NCBI GenBank assembly: GCA_937766455.1
Contig: CALLXD010000027.1
Span: 1 to 64,000 of the forward strand
Source: Vicinamibacterales bacterium
Lineage (GTDB): Bacteria > Acidobacteriota > Vicinamibacteria > Vicinamibacterales > UBA8438
Reading direction: 5' to 3'
DNA length: 64,000 bases
Shown: positions 46,543 through 59,147 of the stretch, in pieces
Position numbering within the stretch: position 1 is the stretch's first letter
Layout: every line of letters begins with the position of its first letter
Made by a program: the position numbers and the translations under genes
The notes under the pieces: generated by a model
The model's input: only the letters and a program-made list of their open reading frames with translations
The model's database searches: none
Told to the model about the DNA's origin: nothing

Positions 46543-47520
46543 TCAGCGATCCAATGTCTCCAGGCGGCCTCTCGCGTCCTCTGCGAATTCGCCCCCTGGC
46601 GACGCACCGAGGTAGCCGGTAAACGCAAGATGGGCCGCCGACGGGTTGCCGACGACGTCATGCGCTCGGCCCAGCCAGTAGTGGGCGTCGACAAGCGTGG
46701 GATCGGCCGACACCGCGCTGTCGAACTGCCGTATCGCGTCCTCGGCATTGCCGGAGCTGAGAAATGCCCGGCCGCGAGCCAGCGTCTCCCGCGCGAGGTT
46801 CTTGGCCGTCTCGAGAGCACGGACTGTGATCCGGTTGGCCTCGCTGCGTGCGTCCGCCGCTTCGTCCGGTCGATTCTGCTTGGAGTACAGGCTCGAGAGC
46901 CCGTAGTAGGCGGCGGCATAGTCTGCTCGGATGTCGAGGGCTCGCCGAAAAGCGGCCTCGGCCGCCTCGAATCGTTCCTGCTGGCTGTAGGCGATCCCGA
47001 TGTTGAAATGACAATCGAGGCACGAGGGCATGACGCGTAGTGCCGCTTCGAAGCGCTCGATAGCCTGATCGATATCACCCGAACGGTTCGCCTGTACGCC
47101 AGCCTCGAAGGCGGCGGCCGCCGCCGCGCGGTCGTTGCTGGCCGCACGCAGCCATGTGGCCGCCGCGCGTCCCGCTTCCAGGATGAAATGAACGTCGGCG
47201 GCACCGCCGGCCTGCACAAGTATGCGAAAGATCTGACTGCCCAAGGCGTCGGTTTCGGCGCTGACGGTGTAGTGGCCTGGCGGCAGTCCCGCCTGTTCGA
47301 AGCGACCGAGCTCGTCGGTCGTGGCGTCGTGGCGTGCGGTGGGAAGGCCGAGCGGCACCACGGCGACCGCGACGTTGGGCAGCGGGTCACCCCCGGAGCT
47401 GGTGACCAGGCCTCGTACCGAGCCGCTGTCTTGCGCGAATACCGGAAACGCGCAGGCCAGCAGGCCCCACACTGCGAGTAGACCCCAAAGGGGGCGTGCA
47501 CCGAGCTTCACGGTAGCCAC
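46543..47520 (-). CDS. Secreted TPR protein with N-terminal carboxypeptidase-regulatory-like domain
   Basis: A 325-residue protein. An N-terminal signal peptide (about 10-30, ending near VFAQD) precedes a small beta module (SVRGLVTSSGGDPLPNVAVAV...GRFEQAGLPPGHYTVSAET). From about residue 130 there are four or so tetratricopeptide repeats (for example DIDQAIERFEAALRVMPSCLDCHFNIGIAYSQ). It is likely a periplasmic scaffold. It starts with GTG at 47520, 10 bp after the helicase. Confidence 0.8.
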   Translation of the reverse strand: MATVKLGARPLWGLLAVWGLLACAFPVFAQDSGSVRGLVTSSGGDPLPNVAVAVVPLGLPTARHDATTDELGRFEQAGLPPGHYTVSAETDALGSQIFRILVQAGGAADVHFILEAGRAAATWLRAASNDRAAAAAAFEAGVQANRSGDIDQAIERFEAALRVMPSCLDCHFNIGIAYSQQERFEAAEAAFRRALDIRADYAAAYYGLSSLYSKQNRPDEAADARSEANRITVRALETAKNLARETLARGRAFLSSGNAEDAIRQFDSAVSADPTLVDAHYWLGRAHDVVGNPSAAHLAFTGYLGASPGGEFAEDARGRLETLDR

Positions 47521-47529
47521 GGTGCCAGT

Positions 47530-49515
47530 CTACATGCCTTTCCGGGACAAGAACTCCTGCACATCGCCAATGTCCCGAACGATCGGCGAGGGTGGTAGCG
47601 ATGCCAGGAAACGCCGACCGTACGCCTTGGTGAGCATCCGGGGGTCGAGGATCGACAGCACCCCGCGGTCTTGCCGATGTCGAATGAGACGGCCGATCCC
47701 TTGCAAGAGGGTGAGGATGGCCAGGGGCACCTGATAGTCCGAGAACGGGCTGCCACCGTCCCGAGCGATAGCGTCCATGCGTGCAGCCGTGATCGGGTCA
47801 CCGGGCGGCGTGAAGGGGAGCTTGTCGATGATGACGCAGCTCAAGGTGTCGCCGGCCACGTCGACCCCCTGCCAGAAACTGGAGGTGGCCAGCAGGACGG
47901 CATTCGGGGTCGCGCGGAAGTTTCGGAGCAGCACGGACCGCGGGGCGGTGCCTTGCACCAGAAGAGGAAACCGGCTGCTGGTTGCGATCAGCTGGTGTAC
48001 GTGCCGCAGGTTCGCGTAGCTGGTGAACAAGACGAAGGCACGTCCGCGGGTTGCCTCCAGCAACGTGGTGATGTGGTCGGCCGCTGCCCGCGTGAAGTCC
48101 GGCGCGCGGGGTTCCGGCATGTCGGACGGCAGATACAGCACGGTCTGATCGGCGTAGTCGAACTCCGACGTCAGCCTGATTTCGGCGGCGTCGAGAATGC
48201 CGAGTCGCGAGCGCTGGTAGTCGAATGACTCGTCCACGGCAAGTGTCGCGGAGGTCAGGACGGTGGCGTTCATCCGCTCGAGCAGTAGTTCCCGGATGAT
48301 CGAAGACACGTCGACTGGCGATGCTCGCAGGAACACGCCGCGCCCCCTCCGCTCCAGAAAATAGACAAAACCGATGTCCGCCGCATCCAGGACGAAGTCA
48401 AGCTGGTCGCCGAGCTCCCGTGCTCGGCGTCCTAGCGAACGGAGGTCTTCGGAGTGGTCGGTGAGGGGCGCGACCGTGTCTTCGAGCGCGCGGAGTGCGC
48501 TCGACAGCCGTCGGCCTAGCTCCATGACCGGCGCCAGGATGTCAGCGTCGAGACGCGTGCGGTCGGCTGCAGGGAGATGCCTCTGCACGGCACCGAAGAA
48601 CAGCACGCTCAAGCGTTCTATCCGGTCGAGATCGGCTCGGGCGTGGTCCGCCGCGTCAGGCGTCTTAGCCACGTCGCGGTCGAGATACCGGGTGGCGTCG
48701 CCGACGAGACGTTCGAGCCGGTAGGTGCTGATCGACACGCCGAAGTACTGCGTCGCGACGTCTTCGAGCTGATGGGCCTCATCGATGACCGCATAGTGGC
48801 AGGCCGGAATCACCTCGCCGTAGGCGGACTGGCGTACCGCGGCGTCGGCGCACAGCAGGTGATGGTTCACGATCACGAGGTCGGCCTCGGCCGCCTGCCG
48901 CCGCATCCGCGTCACAAAGCACTCGTCGTATTGCGGGCAGTCGGTCCCGACGCAGTTCTCGGACGTGGCCGAAATCTCTCCCCAGAATGGAAGGTCGTCG
49001 GGTAGGTCCTCGATCTCCGTCCGATCGCCGGTCTCGGTCTGGCGGGCCCACTCAGCAATGTCTTCCACGTACCCCTGGTCCGTCGGGGTCCGCGCTTCGT
49101 CTCCGTTGTGATACGCGTCGAAGCGATGGAGACAGAGGTAATTCCCCCGGCCCTTCATGTAGGTGGCCGTGAAGCGCGCGTCCAGCGCCTCGCGAAGAGC
49201 CGGAAGGTCCTTGTAGTAGATCTGATCCTGAAGCTGCTTGGTGCCGGTCGAGAGCAAGACCCGGTGGCCGCTGAGGATGGCCGGTACGAGGTAGGCCAGG
49301 GTCTTCCCGATCCCGGTTCCCGCCTCGGCGAGTAGGACGCCCCCGCTTTCGAATATTTCGGCGACCCCGACCGCCATCTCACGTTGACTGTCTCGCGCCT
49401 CGAATGCGGGCAGGGCCTGGCTCAGGGCGCCGCCCTCCGCGAACGCGGCCTCGACCCGTTCTGGGAGCGACGATGCGAGGATCGGGGACTCGGTGTCCTG
49501 TTGCGCGCTGTCCAT
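47530..49515 (-). CDS. DinG/YoaA-family ATP-dependent DNA helicase
   Basis: A 661-residue superfamily 2 helicase of the XPD-like group. Walker A is EAGTGIGKTLAYL (about 64-76), the DEAH box is VIDEAHQ. A four-Cys iron-sulfur cluster region is visible (YLCLHRF, then CVGTDCPQYDEC). The C-terminal motifs FVLFTSYANL and QGIGRLIRH are typical. It unwinds DNA with 5'-3' polarity and helps in repair. It lies 50 bp after glyA on the same strand. Confidence 0.92.
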   Translation of the reverse strand: MDSAQQDTESPILASSLPERVEAAFAEGGALSQALPAFEARDSQREMAVGVAEIFESGGVLLAEAGTGIGKTLAYLVPAILSGHRVLLSTGTKQLQDQIYYKDLPALREALDARFTATYMKGRGNYLCLHRFDAYHNGDEARTPTDQGYVEDIAEWARQTETGDRTEIEDLPDDLPFWGEISATSENCVGTDCPQYDECFVTRMRRQAAEADLVIVNHHLLCADAAVRQSAYGEVIPACHYAVIDEAHQLEDVATQYFGVSISTYRLERLVGDATRYLDRDVAKTPDAADHARADLDRIERLSVLFFGAVQRHLPAADRTRLDADILAPVMELGRRLSSALRALEDTVAPLTDHSEDLRSLGRRARELGDQLDFVLDAADIGFVYFLERRGRGVFLRASPVDVSSIIRELLLERMNATVLTSATLAVDESFDYQRSRLGILDAAEIRLTSEFDYADQTVLYLPSDMPEPRAPDFTRAAADHITTLLEATRGRAFVLFTSYANLRHVHQLIATSSRFPLLVQGTAPRSVLLRNFRATPNAVLLATSSFWQGVDVAGDTLSCVIIDKLPFTPPGDPITAARMDAIARDGGSPFSDYQVPLAILTLLQGIGRLIRHRQDRGVLSILDPRMLTKAYGRRFLASLPPSPIVRDIGDVQEFLSRKGM

Positions 49516-49564
49516 GTGGTGTGAAGCCCTACCGCTCTACCGACGTCCGGGACCGGCTATCCGG

Positions 49565-50839
49565 TCATTCCGGATACAAGGGAAACCGGTCGCACAGCGT
49601 CTTGACCTCCGCCCGCACCATGGTGCCCACCGCTTCGTCGTCCGGGTCAGCGAGAACGCGAGCGATGAAGCCGGCGATCAGGTCCATCTCCGCTTCGGCC
49701 ATGCCGCGTGTCGTGATGGCTGGCGTGCCGATGCGGATGCCGCTGGCTACCATCGGCGGGTTTTCGTCGAACGGGATCGCGTTCTTGTTCACGGTGATGC
49801 CCGCCTTGCCCAAGGCCGCCTCGGCTACTTTGCCGGTGATACCTTTTGAGAAGACGTCAACCAACAGTAAGTGATTGTCTGTGCCGCCGCTGACGAGCCT
49901 GAACCCGGCATCGACGAGAGCGGTGCCAAGCCGCGCCGCATTCGCAACCGTCTGGCGTTGGTAGTCCACGAACGCTGGTTCCGACGCTTCCTTGAAGCAC
50001 ACCGCCTTGGCGGCAATCACATGCATCAGCGGACCGCCCTGCACGCCGGGGAACAGTGCCCGATTGACGGCCTTGGCGTGTGCCTCTCGGCAGAGCACCA
50101 GACCCCCTCGTGGGCCGCGCAATGTCTTGTGGGTCGTGGTCGTGACGATGTCGGAATGCGGAACGGGGCTGGGGTGCACCCCGGTCGCCACGAGGCCGGC
50201 AATGTGCGCCATATCGGTGACCATGACCGCGCCCACGTCGTCTGCCACCTGGCGGATACGGGCGAAGTCGATGATGCGCGGATAGGCACTGGCCCCGACC
50301 ATAATCATTTTGGGCGTGTGCTCGCGAGCCAACCGCTCCAACTCGTCGTAGTCGATACGCTGGTCGTCCCGGCGCACTCCGTACGGCACGATGTTATAGA
50401 GCTGGCCGGAGAAGTTGAGCGGGTGACCATGAGTGAGGTGCCCGCCGTGCGCCAGGTCCATGCCGAGCACGGTGTCGCCGGCGCGAACGAGCGCGAAGTA
50501 GGCAGCCATGTTCGCCTGCGCGCCGGAATGCGGCTGCACGTTCGCGTGGTCGGCGCCAAAGAGCGCCAACGCCCGTTGGATGGCCAGCGACTCGGCGACA
50601 TCGACATGCTCGCAGCCGCCGTAGTACCGACGGCCGGGATATCCCTCCGCGTACTTATTGGTCAGCACCGAACCGGCCGCCTCCAGGACGGCCCGGCTCA
50701 CGAAATTCTCGGATGCGATCAACTCGAGACCGTTGTTCTGTCGCGTCGTCTCGTCACGGAGGACGACCGCAATAGCGGGATCGATGTCCCGGAGGGGCCG
50801 CTGGCGGGGGCTCACCGGACTGTCGGTGATCGGAGGCAT
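49565..50839 (-). CDS. glyA: Serine hydroxymethyltransferase GlyA
   Basis: A 424-residue PLP enzyme making glycine and 5,10-methylene-tetrahydrofolate from serine. Signatures: [38 protein letters not shown], the PLP lysine in [14 protein letters not shown], and [14 protein letters not shown] 50839 has AAAGGA 4-5 bases upstream and is preferred to the frame start 50854. A minus-strand TATAGT at 50916-50921 could be its -10 box, giving a leader of about 70 bases. Confidence 0.96.
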   Translation of the reverse strand: MPPITDSPVSPRQRPLRDIDPAIAVVLRDETTRQNNGLELIASENFVSRAVLEAAGSVLTNKYAEGYPGRRYYGGCEHVDVAESLAIQRALALFGADHANVQPHSGAQANMAAYFALVRAGDTVLGMDLAHGGHLTHGHPLNFSGQLYNIVPYGVRRDDQRIDYDELERLAREHTPKMIMVGASAYPRIIDFARIRQVADDVGAVMVTDMAHIAGLVATGVHPSPVPHSDIVTTTTHKTLRGPRGGLVLCREAHAKAVNRALFPGVQGGPLMHVIAAKAVCFKEASEPAFVDYQRQTVANAARLGTALVDAGFRLVSGGTDNHLLLVDVFSKGITGKVAEAALGKAGITVNKNAIPFDENPPMVASGIRIGTPAITTRGMAEAEMDLIAGFIARVLADPDDEAVGTMVRAEVKTLCDRFPLYPE

Positions 50840-50860
50840 GACGTCCTTTCGCAATATTAA

Positions 50861-53264
<2,404 letters not shown>

Positions 53265-53333
53265 ACGGCCATTATGCGGGCGCGATCACACTGGTGCAAG
53301 TCGTGGTCGGTGGCGGGTGCGTCCCGACTTTGG

Positions 53334-54311
53334 CTAGCCAGTGATGGCCGCGCGCCAGTAATCAAGCAGACTCGCCAGAGTCGCTTCGAGGGGAATTTGC
53401 GGCTCCCAGCCGACCGCGCGCTTGAGGCGGGAGGGGTCACCGAGCAGCAACGGGTTGTCACTCGGTCGCATGCGCCCGGGGGCCTGCTGGACAGTGACGT
53501 CCACCGCTGCGCATGCCACCAGGCCGTCCAGCACGGCTCCGGTTCGGTGCGCGGTTCCGGTGCACACATTGTAGGGCGTCGCCGGGATGCCCGCCGACAT
53601 TAAGAGATGGTAGGCGCGCACCGTGTCCCGCACGTCTGTTAGATCCCGTCTGGACTCCAGGTTGCCCACAGAGAGCACCGGTGAGGCGTGCCCCGCCTCG
53701 ATTCTGGCGATCTGGTGGGCAAAACTCGACGCGGCGAAGCCGAGCGATTGTCCCGGGCCGACGTGTGTGAACGAGCGGGTGACCAGCACCGCCAAGCCGT
53801 CCTGTCGAGCGGCGGCGAGGCCAACCATTTCTTGGGCGAGCTTGCTGAGTCCGTATGGACTGACCGGACCAAGTGCTCCGGTTTCGTCGATTGCCGTGTC
53901 CGACGGCTTGTAGATGAGGGCTGATCCCGGTATCAGCGTGCGCGCCTCTGGCGCGTGATCACGCAGTGCGGCCAGCAAGTGCTCGGTCCCCAACACGTTC
54001 GTGCGCAAGGTTGCGTAGCTGTTGGACCAGGAATCTCCGACGCTCGCGACGCCGGCACAGTGATACACCTGTGTGGGTTTGATCTCTGTGATCGCCTGGG
54101 AGACTGCGCGCACGTCCAGCAAATCGACTTCGGCCCAGCGGACACGGCCGTCTCCGGGTGTCGGCCCAGCCCCAGTGGCGGCCGACCCGCCCTGAGTCTG
54201 AGGGCGTCGCCAGGCAACCAGTGTCGATGAAGTGTGGCGACCGCTCAGCAGTCTGAGCAGATGGCTGCCGACAAAGCCGGCTGCCCCGGTGACCAGGATT
54301 GTTTCCACCAC
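53334..54311 (-). CDS. NAD(P)-dependent sugar-nucleotide dehydratase/reductase (GDP-mannose pathway-like)
   Basis: A 325-residue extended short-chain dehydrogenase. Rossmann motif ILVTGAAGFVGSHLLR, then VYHCAGVASVGDSW, GSALIY, catalytic YxxxK in YGLSK, and the late RRDLTDVRDTVRAYHLL with PYNVCTG, which resembles GDP-4-keto-6-deoxymannose reductase (Rmd) and GDP-mannose dehydratases. Substrate is not certain. The start is a GTG inside the remaining end of a dispersed repeat; it lies 6 bases after the rmlB stop. Confidence 0.8.
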   Translation of the reverse strand: MVETILVTGAAGFVGSHLLRLLSGRHTSSTLVAWRRPQTQGGSAATGAGPTPGDGRVRWAEVDLLDVRAVSQAITEIKPTQVYHCAGVASVGDSWSNSYATLRTNVLGTEHLLAALRDHAPEARTLIPGSALIYKPSDTAIDETGALGPVSPYGLSKLAQEMVGLAAARQDGLAVLVTRSFTHVGPGQSLGFAASSFAHQIARIEAGHASPVLSVGNLESRRDLTDVRDTVRAYHLLMSAGIPATPYNVCTGTAHRTGAVLDGLVACAAVDVTVQQAPGRMRPSDNPLLLGDPSRLKRAVGWEPQIPLEATLASLLDYWRAAITG

Positions 54312-54321
54312 GGACTGCTAG
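54306..54321 (-). repeat. Dispersed repeat, solo terminus (copy D)
   Basis: Read on the minus strand this is CTAGCAGTCCGTGGTG, identical over 16 bases to the end of copies A and B; the rest of the element is missing. The TAG is the stop of rmlB, and the two GTG codons are the candidate starts of the next gene, so the fragment lies across the gene boundary. Confidence 0.65.
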
Positions 54322-55355
54322 CTGGTTTCGGCCGTTCGCGTCCGATACTGGGTCTCGTAGTACTCGCGGTAGGCGGGGTCCGCCTCCTTGATAGGTCGCC
54401 ACCACCACTCGTTGTCTCGATACCACGCCACTGTGGTCTGCAGACCTTCGTCGAACGCGTGGCGGGGCTGCCAGCCCAGGGCCCGCAGTTTTGTCGTGTC
54501 GAGCGAATAACGGCGGTCGTGACCCAGCCTGTCCTCGACGGGTGTGATCAGGGAGGCCGGCCGATCGAGCTCGGTCAGGATCCGGTGGGTCAGGTCGAGG
54601 TTCTCGACCTCGTTGCCGCCGCCGACGTTGTAGACCTCGCCGTTGTCGCCCGCGTCGATCAACAGATCAACCGCGTGGCAGTGGTCCTCGACATGCAGCC
54701 AGTCCCGGATGTTGCGTCCGTCTCCGTAGAGAGGGACTGGAAGCTGGTCGATGGCATTGGTCACGAACAACGGAATGACCTTCTCTGGAAACTGCCGAGG
54801 GCCATAGTTGTTCGACGCACGCGTGATGATGACAGGCACCCCGTGCGTGGCCCAATAGCTGTAGGCCAACCGGTCCGCGCCCGCCTTGCTCGCGGCGTAG
54901 GGGTTGCGCGGCTTCAGTTCGTCGACTTCGGTGCTCGAGCCGGTCTCGACGCTGCCGTAGACCTCATCGGTCGAAATCTGGATGAATCGGCGTACGCGGG
55001 CGGCCTTGCGGGCGGCGTCGAGCAGCACGAAGCTGCCATAGACGTCCGTTGTGATGAACGCGCCGGCATCCTGCAACGAACGGTCAACATGGGTCTCGGC
55101 CGCGAAGTGCACGATGACATCTGACTCCCGCACCAATGGGTCGGCCACCACGGGATCGCACACGTCACCCTCGACGAACCGATGACGCGGGTCATCGATC
55201 ACGTCGCGGAGGTTCTCCAGGCGGCCGGCGTAGGTCAGCTTGTCGAGGGTCGTGACCCGCCACTCCGGGTGGGCGGCCAGGGCGTGGAGGACGAAGTTAC
55301 TGCCGATGAAGCCGGCTCCGCCGGTCACAAGCACCGATACTGTAGGCTCCGTCAT
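54318..55355 (-). CDS. rmlB: dTDP-glucose 4,6-dehydratase RmlB
   Basis: A 345-residue enzyme of the dTDP-rhamnose pathway. Signatures: SVLVTGGAGFIGSNFVLHAL, LDKLTYAGRLENL, HFAAETHVDRSL, STDEVYGS (catalytic Thr-Asp-Glu), YAASKAGAD, and NNYGPRQFPEKVIPLF, RDWLHVEDHC. ATG 55355 is just before the Rossmann fold; the frame continues upstream only as a shadow. rmlA, rmlC and rmlD are not in the window. Confidence 0.95.
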   Translation of the reverse strand: MTEPTVSVLVTGGAGFIGSNFVLHALAAHPEWRVTTLDKLTYAGRLENLRDVIDDPRHRFVEGDVCDPVVADPLVRESDVIVHFAAETHVDRSLQDAGAFITTDVYGSFVLLDAARKAARVRRFIQISTDEVYGSVETGSSTEVDELKPRNPYAASKAGADRLAYSYWATHGVPVIITRASNNYGPRQFPEKVIPLFVTNAIDQLPVPLYGDGRNIRDWLHVEDHCHAVDLLIDAGDNGEVYNVGGGNEVENLDLTHRILTELDRPASLITPVEDRLGHDRRYSLDTTKLRALGWQPRHAFDEGLQTTVAWYRDNEWWWRPIKEADPAYREYYETQYRTRTAETS

Positions 55356-55419
55356 CGACTGCTGACCTCCGCCGGTCCGCTGAGCATGAGCGATGGGGTC
55401 AACTGCATGTGTTCCATTA

Positions 55420-57732
55420 TTATCGCAACTCGCCCGCGCCGGTGCCCACACCAAATGCCCCGAGCATGTTCGAGAAGGTCGAGAGGCCTGCCAGGGTGAA
55501 CGACAGATTGAAACGCCGATCCTGCGCGACCCGTACTCGAGCGCCGAGCCCCTCCAGGTTGAACGATTGATACTCGAACGCGACGCCACAGCACTGGGCG
55601 TTGTAGTACCACACGATTCGCTGCTGAAGAAACCGCCCACCGAGAACATCGTAGTTGAACTGGTACACCCCGCCCATCGAGTCGTCAGACGTCTTCAGGT
55701 TCGTGAAGGAATTGATGTAGTGGTCGAGGTTGTCGCGGACGTCGAACCCTCTGAGTCCTTCGACGAAGCGGCGCTGGCTCCAGCCCGTGACCTGCTGAAA
55801 CCACCCGCCGATCTCGATATTGGCATCAGCGCCGATCTGGCGGAATGCCCAGAACTGCGTATCGTACTCGGCCCGAAACGTGCCGGACAGGAGGTTGGTG
55901 GGATTGGCCCGCGCCGTAATCGCGACGGGGGAGAACTTGCTCGGTGCCGAACTCTTACCCTGGAAACTGGTTCGGAATTGGCGGTCGAACTGGGCGGCGT
56001 TCTCATCGGTGTAGTAGCTCTGCTCCAGCGTGACCGTCAGAATCTCCTGCGCCACCGCTGCTCCGCCGTCCTCGGCGCGTCTGGCGTAGAGGCGATTGTT
56101 GAGTCCGTACCGGAGTTGGGTGACATTGCCGACGATGGAATCAGTGCCTTCCAGCTGCACAATCTGGTCGAAATTGTCGATTGCGGTGACTCGCTGCACG
56201 CTCAGCTGTGGTTCGATGACGTGCTTCATGCGCTCCGAGTAGCTGCTGCCGGGTGTGTCCCACACCTTGACGAACACCGGGCCGGTGATCAGCGCTTGCA
56301 TGTCGAGGAACGATCGCCCGATCCCCGTGTCGATTTGCTCCCCTCCGGCGATGCTTTCGGTCCAGTAGGTCTGTCGCCAGGCGACAGACGAGTTCACGGT
56401 CAGGAAAGGCCATTTTGTGAATGGGACTCGGACGAGCGGGCTGACGTCGACTCGATTCAAGCCGGAATTCACTTCTTCGTCACCGAAGCGCGACCGGCGT
56501 AGCAGATTCGCGTACTCAGACGTGAAGCCGAAGTACACCGGCGAGCCCAGCAGCGAACGCTCGGACTGATTGAATGAGACCCGCGGTCCGGCTCCGTACT
56601 GACTCGCGTCGTCCGCCCCGAAGAACGTCTCGGCGACGTCTCCGGTGCCACTTAGTGTGTAGGCGCCCCAGGACCCGGTAACGTTGCCTCCGAAGCTTCG
56701 GGAACTGTTCGAGGCTTCGAACACGTTGGTCTGGTAGGTCTGCTGCACCGTGACGTCGGAGAAGTAGTCGATCTGCCCGCGGGCGGTGATCGAGTCCGAG
56801 ACGCGATGCCGCGCGTTCCCTCGCAACTGGTAGCTTCGTCGGGCCGGGAACGCCGATTCGCCCGTGCCGGGGCCGAACTGGTCGGTCAGGGTGGTTTCCC
56901 GTTCGTTCAGGAAGTAGGTCTCCGCGTTCCCCTGCGAACCCGGGCCCGCGACGTAGCGATACTCTCCGCCATATCCCTGTCCAGTCGAGGTGAAGAGGTC
57001 ATGAAACAGCGTGGCGTCGTGGCTTCGGTTGATCGCCCAGAAAAAGGCATTGCTGATCGACTGGCCTCGGATGGTCGACGCGCCGTAGGTGGGCATCAGG
57101 ATGCCGGTGGCACGGTCATCCTGCTGGATGGGGTAGTACAGAATCGGGAGATAGAACAGGGGGACGCCCTTGACCTTGAGTACCGCGCTCCGCAGCAACG
57201 CGTACTGGTCCAGGTTGATCGTGACTGAACCCGCCTGGACCTCCCACCGAGGGGTCGGTTGTACGCACGACGTGAAACCACCGCGCGTGAGCTTGTAGGT
57301 ACGAGTACCGGTCTTCTCGATGAGCTCGCCCCAGAACTGCATCTCTGGTTCCGAGGTGCCGAACATGCTTGGGATCACGTCCTCTACCAGCAGGTTCGAG
57401 CCGCGCGCATCGAAGAACGTTCCCGTGAGATCGTCGATGTTGACTTCGGCCCGATCAGCGGCGATTCGGGCGCCACCCGACATGAACACGACGTTTCCGG
57501 TCGCGACCAGTCGTGATTCCTCGAGGTAGAACTCGACTCGATCGGCGAAGAACTCCCACGCGTCATCACCATCGCCACCGCGCAACTCGACATCGCCCAT
57601 CCACAGGAGTAGGTCCCCTTCCCGCGTCGTCGTCATGGCGACTCGTTCAGTGATGGAAGGCGGCAACTGGGCGCGCGCCGTACCGGCCGTCGCGGCCACG
57701 ACAAGCGAGCAGAGCAGAAGAAAGCGAGTCAT
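55420..57732 (-). CDS. lptD: LPS-assembly protein LptD
   Basis: A 770-residue outer-membrane protein. A signal peptide (MTRFLLLCSLVVAATAGTARAQ) is followed by an OstA/LptA-like beta-jellyroll (about 45-140: GDVELRGGDGD...ADRVEFYLEESRLVATGNVVFMSGG.RIAADRAEVN) and a long beta-barrel (about 200-770) with FYLPILYYPIQ...RATGILMPTYG. It inserts lipopolysaccharide in the outer membrane. The presence of lptD with MurJ and no cell-wall-anchored motif supports a diderm cell. It follows folC by 83 bp. Confidence 0.92.
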   Translation of the reverse strand: MTRFLLLCSLVVAATAGTARAQLPPSITERVAMTTTREGDLLLWMGDVELRGGDGDDAWEFFADRVEFYLEESRLVATGNVVFMSGGARIAADRAEVNIDDLTGTFFDARGSNLLVEDVIPSMFGTSEPEMQFWGELIEKTGTRTYKLTRGGFTSCVQPTPRWEVQAGSVTINLDQYALLRSAVLKVKGVPLFYLPILYYPIQQDDRATGILMPTYGASTIRGQSISNAFFWAINRSHDATLFHDLFTSTGQGYGGEYRYVAGPGSQGNAETYFLNERETTLTDQFGPGTGESAFPARRSYQLRGNARHRVSDSITARGQIDYFSDVTVQQTYQTNVFEASNSSRSFGGNVTGSWGAYTLSGTGDVAETFFGADDASQYGAGPRVSFNQSERSLLGSPVYFGFTSEYANLLRRSRFGDEEVNSGLNRVDVSPLVRVPFTKWPFLTVNSSVAWRQTYWTESIAGGEQIDTGIGRSFLDMQALITGPVFVKVWDTPGSSYSERMKHVIEPQLSVQRVTAIDNFDQIVQLEGTDSIVGNVTQLRYGLNNRLYARRAEDGGAAVAQEILTVTLEQSYYTDENAAQFDRQFRTSFQGKSSAPSKFSPVAITARANPTNLLSGTFRAEYDTQFWAFRQIGADANIEIGGWFQQVTGWSQRRFVEGLRGFDVRDNLDHYINSFTNLKTSDDSMGGVYQFNYDVLGGRFLQQRIVWYYNAQCCGVAFEYQSFNLEGLGARVRVAQDRRFNLSFTLAGLSTFSNMLGAFGVGTGAGELR

Positions 57733-57815
57733 CCGGCAGGCGGGAGGTTGTCGCCGAGGGTCGGCACGACGCTCAACGCAGGATTCCCGAAGGATATCAC
57801 GCTGGATACCGACCC

Positions 57816-59147
57816 TCATCGCGCGTCGTGTCTCCGCGTGGCGCCTTTTGATTCGGCGGTGGAGAGCACCTGTCCGACGAGGAAGAGTGAGCCAGTCACG
57901 CAGACCGTCGTGTGGCGTCGCCACGCGGCGGTGACCGCGCGCCAGGGGTTCGCCTCCTCCGTTACCGGAATTCCGCCAGCGAGGCGTCTGACGCGGGCGG
58001 CGAGCTCAGACGGCGGGACCGCGCGAGGCGTCTCCGAGGCGGTGCAGATGAACTCCGTCGCCGCGGGGCGCAGCGCCGACATGATGCCGTCCGTATCTTT
58101 GTCGGCCATGGCGCCGATCACGAGGGGCAGCCCATGAGGGTAGGTTTCTCGAATGAAGACGGCGAGGGTGGCCGCCGCGGCCGGGTTGTGGGCCGCGTCG
58201 AACAGGATAGTCCCGTGGGGCTCGACCTCGACCAGGTCCAAACGGCCCGGCCATTCGACGCCGCTGAGCCCGCTGACGATCGCCTCACTCGCCACCGGGA
58301 GGCCGACGTCCGACAGTTCCTCCAAGAGACGTGCCGCACCGATTGCGTTCGACACTTGATGGGCGCCGGCAAGCCCGAGACGGAACGGCGGGTAGGTCTG
58401 TCTCGGGGTCGTGAGCCGCAGCAGCGTCCGAAAGCGGTCGCTGTTGACGACCGCCTCCGACCCCTGGTCGGCGCACACCAGGCGTGCGTCGTGGGCCCGG
58501 CAGGTATCCTCGAATATCGTCAGTAGGCGGGGCCGCGTCTCGGTCGTCACCACGATCATGCCGGGCTTGATGATCCCTGCCTTTTCAGCCGCGATCGCCT
58601 CGAGTGTGTCGCCCAGATACTCCTGGTGTTCCAAGCCGATCGGGGTGATGGCTCCCGCCACGGGCGTCACGATATTGGTGGCGTCGAACCGGCCCCCCAT
58701 GCCGACTTCCAGGACCGCCACGTCAACGGCTCGCCGGCGGAACCAGGACAATGCGATCGCCGTCGTCATTTCAAAGAACGTGGCTGGCTGCGCCAGGCTC
58801 CCGGCGGAGACGAGATCGTCAACCCGTGCCTGGACCTCGGCGGCCTCCTGGCGGAGATCTGGCTCCGAGATGGGCGTTCCGTCCACCACGAACCGCTCGG
58901 TCAGCCTGCGCAGGTGGGGTGAGGTGTAGCGGCCCACACGGTAGCCCGCGGAGCGGAGAGCGGCGTCCGTCATCGCCACCACTGAGCCTTTGCCGTTGGT
59001 GCCGGCGACGATGATGCTGCGATACGACGACGCGGGGTCGCCCATCGCGGCGGTGACCCGTCCGATCGCGTCCAGTCCCGGCTTGATGCCGAATCGTCGC
59101 AATCCTGCCAGTGCCTGAAGAGGGTCCATGGGCGCGTTTTTCGTCAC
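57816..59147 (-). CDS. folC: Folylpolyglutamate/dihydrofolate synthase FolC
   Basis: A 443-residue Mur-ligase-like enzyme that adds glutamates to folate. Signatures: IIVAGTNGKGSVVAMT (ATP loop), SPHL, VGMGGRFDATN, and LEHQEYLGDTLEAIAAEKAGI; ILFDAAHNPAA closes the second domain. Start taken as GTG 59147, which overlaps the accD stop by GTGA; ATG 59129 is another choice. accD-folC is a common gene pair. Confidence 0.95.
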   Translation of the reverse strand: MTKNAPMDPLQALAGLRRFGIKPGLDAIGRVTAAMGDPASSYRSIIVAGTNGKGSVVAMTDAALRSAGYRVGRYTSPHLRRLTERFVVDGTPISEPDLRQEAAEVQARVDDLVSAGSLAQPATFFEMTTAIALSWFRRRAVDVAVLEVGMGGRFDATNIVTPVAGAITPIGLEHQEYLGDTLEAIAAEKAGIIKPGMIVVTTETRPRLLTIFEDTCRAHDARLVCADQGSEAVVNSDRFRTLLRLTTPRQTYPPFRLGLAGAHQVSNAIGAARLLEELSDVGLPVASEAIVSGLSGVEWPGRLDLVEVEPHGTILFDAAHNPAAAATLAVFIRETYPHGLPLVIGAMADKDTDGIMSALRPAATEFICTASETPRAVPPSELAARVRRLAGGIPVTEEANPWRAVTAAWRRHTTVCVTGSLFLVGQVLSTAESKGATRRHDAR

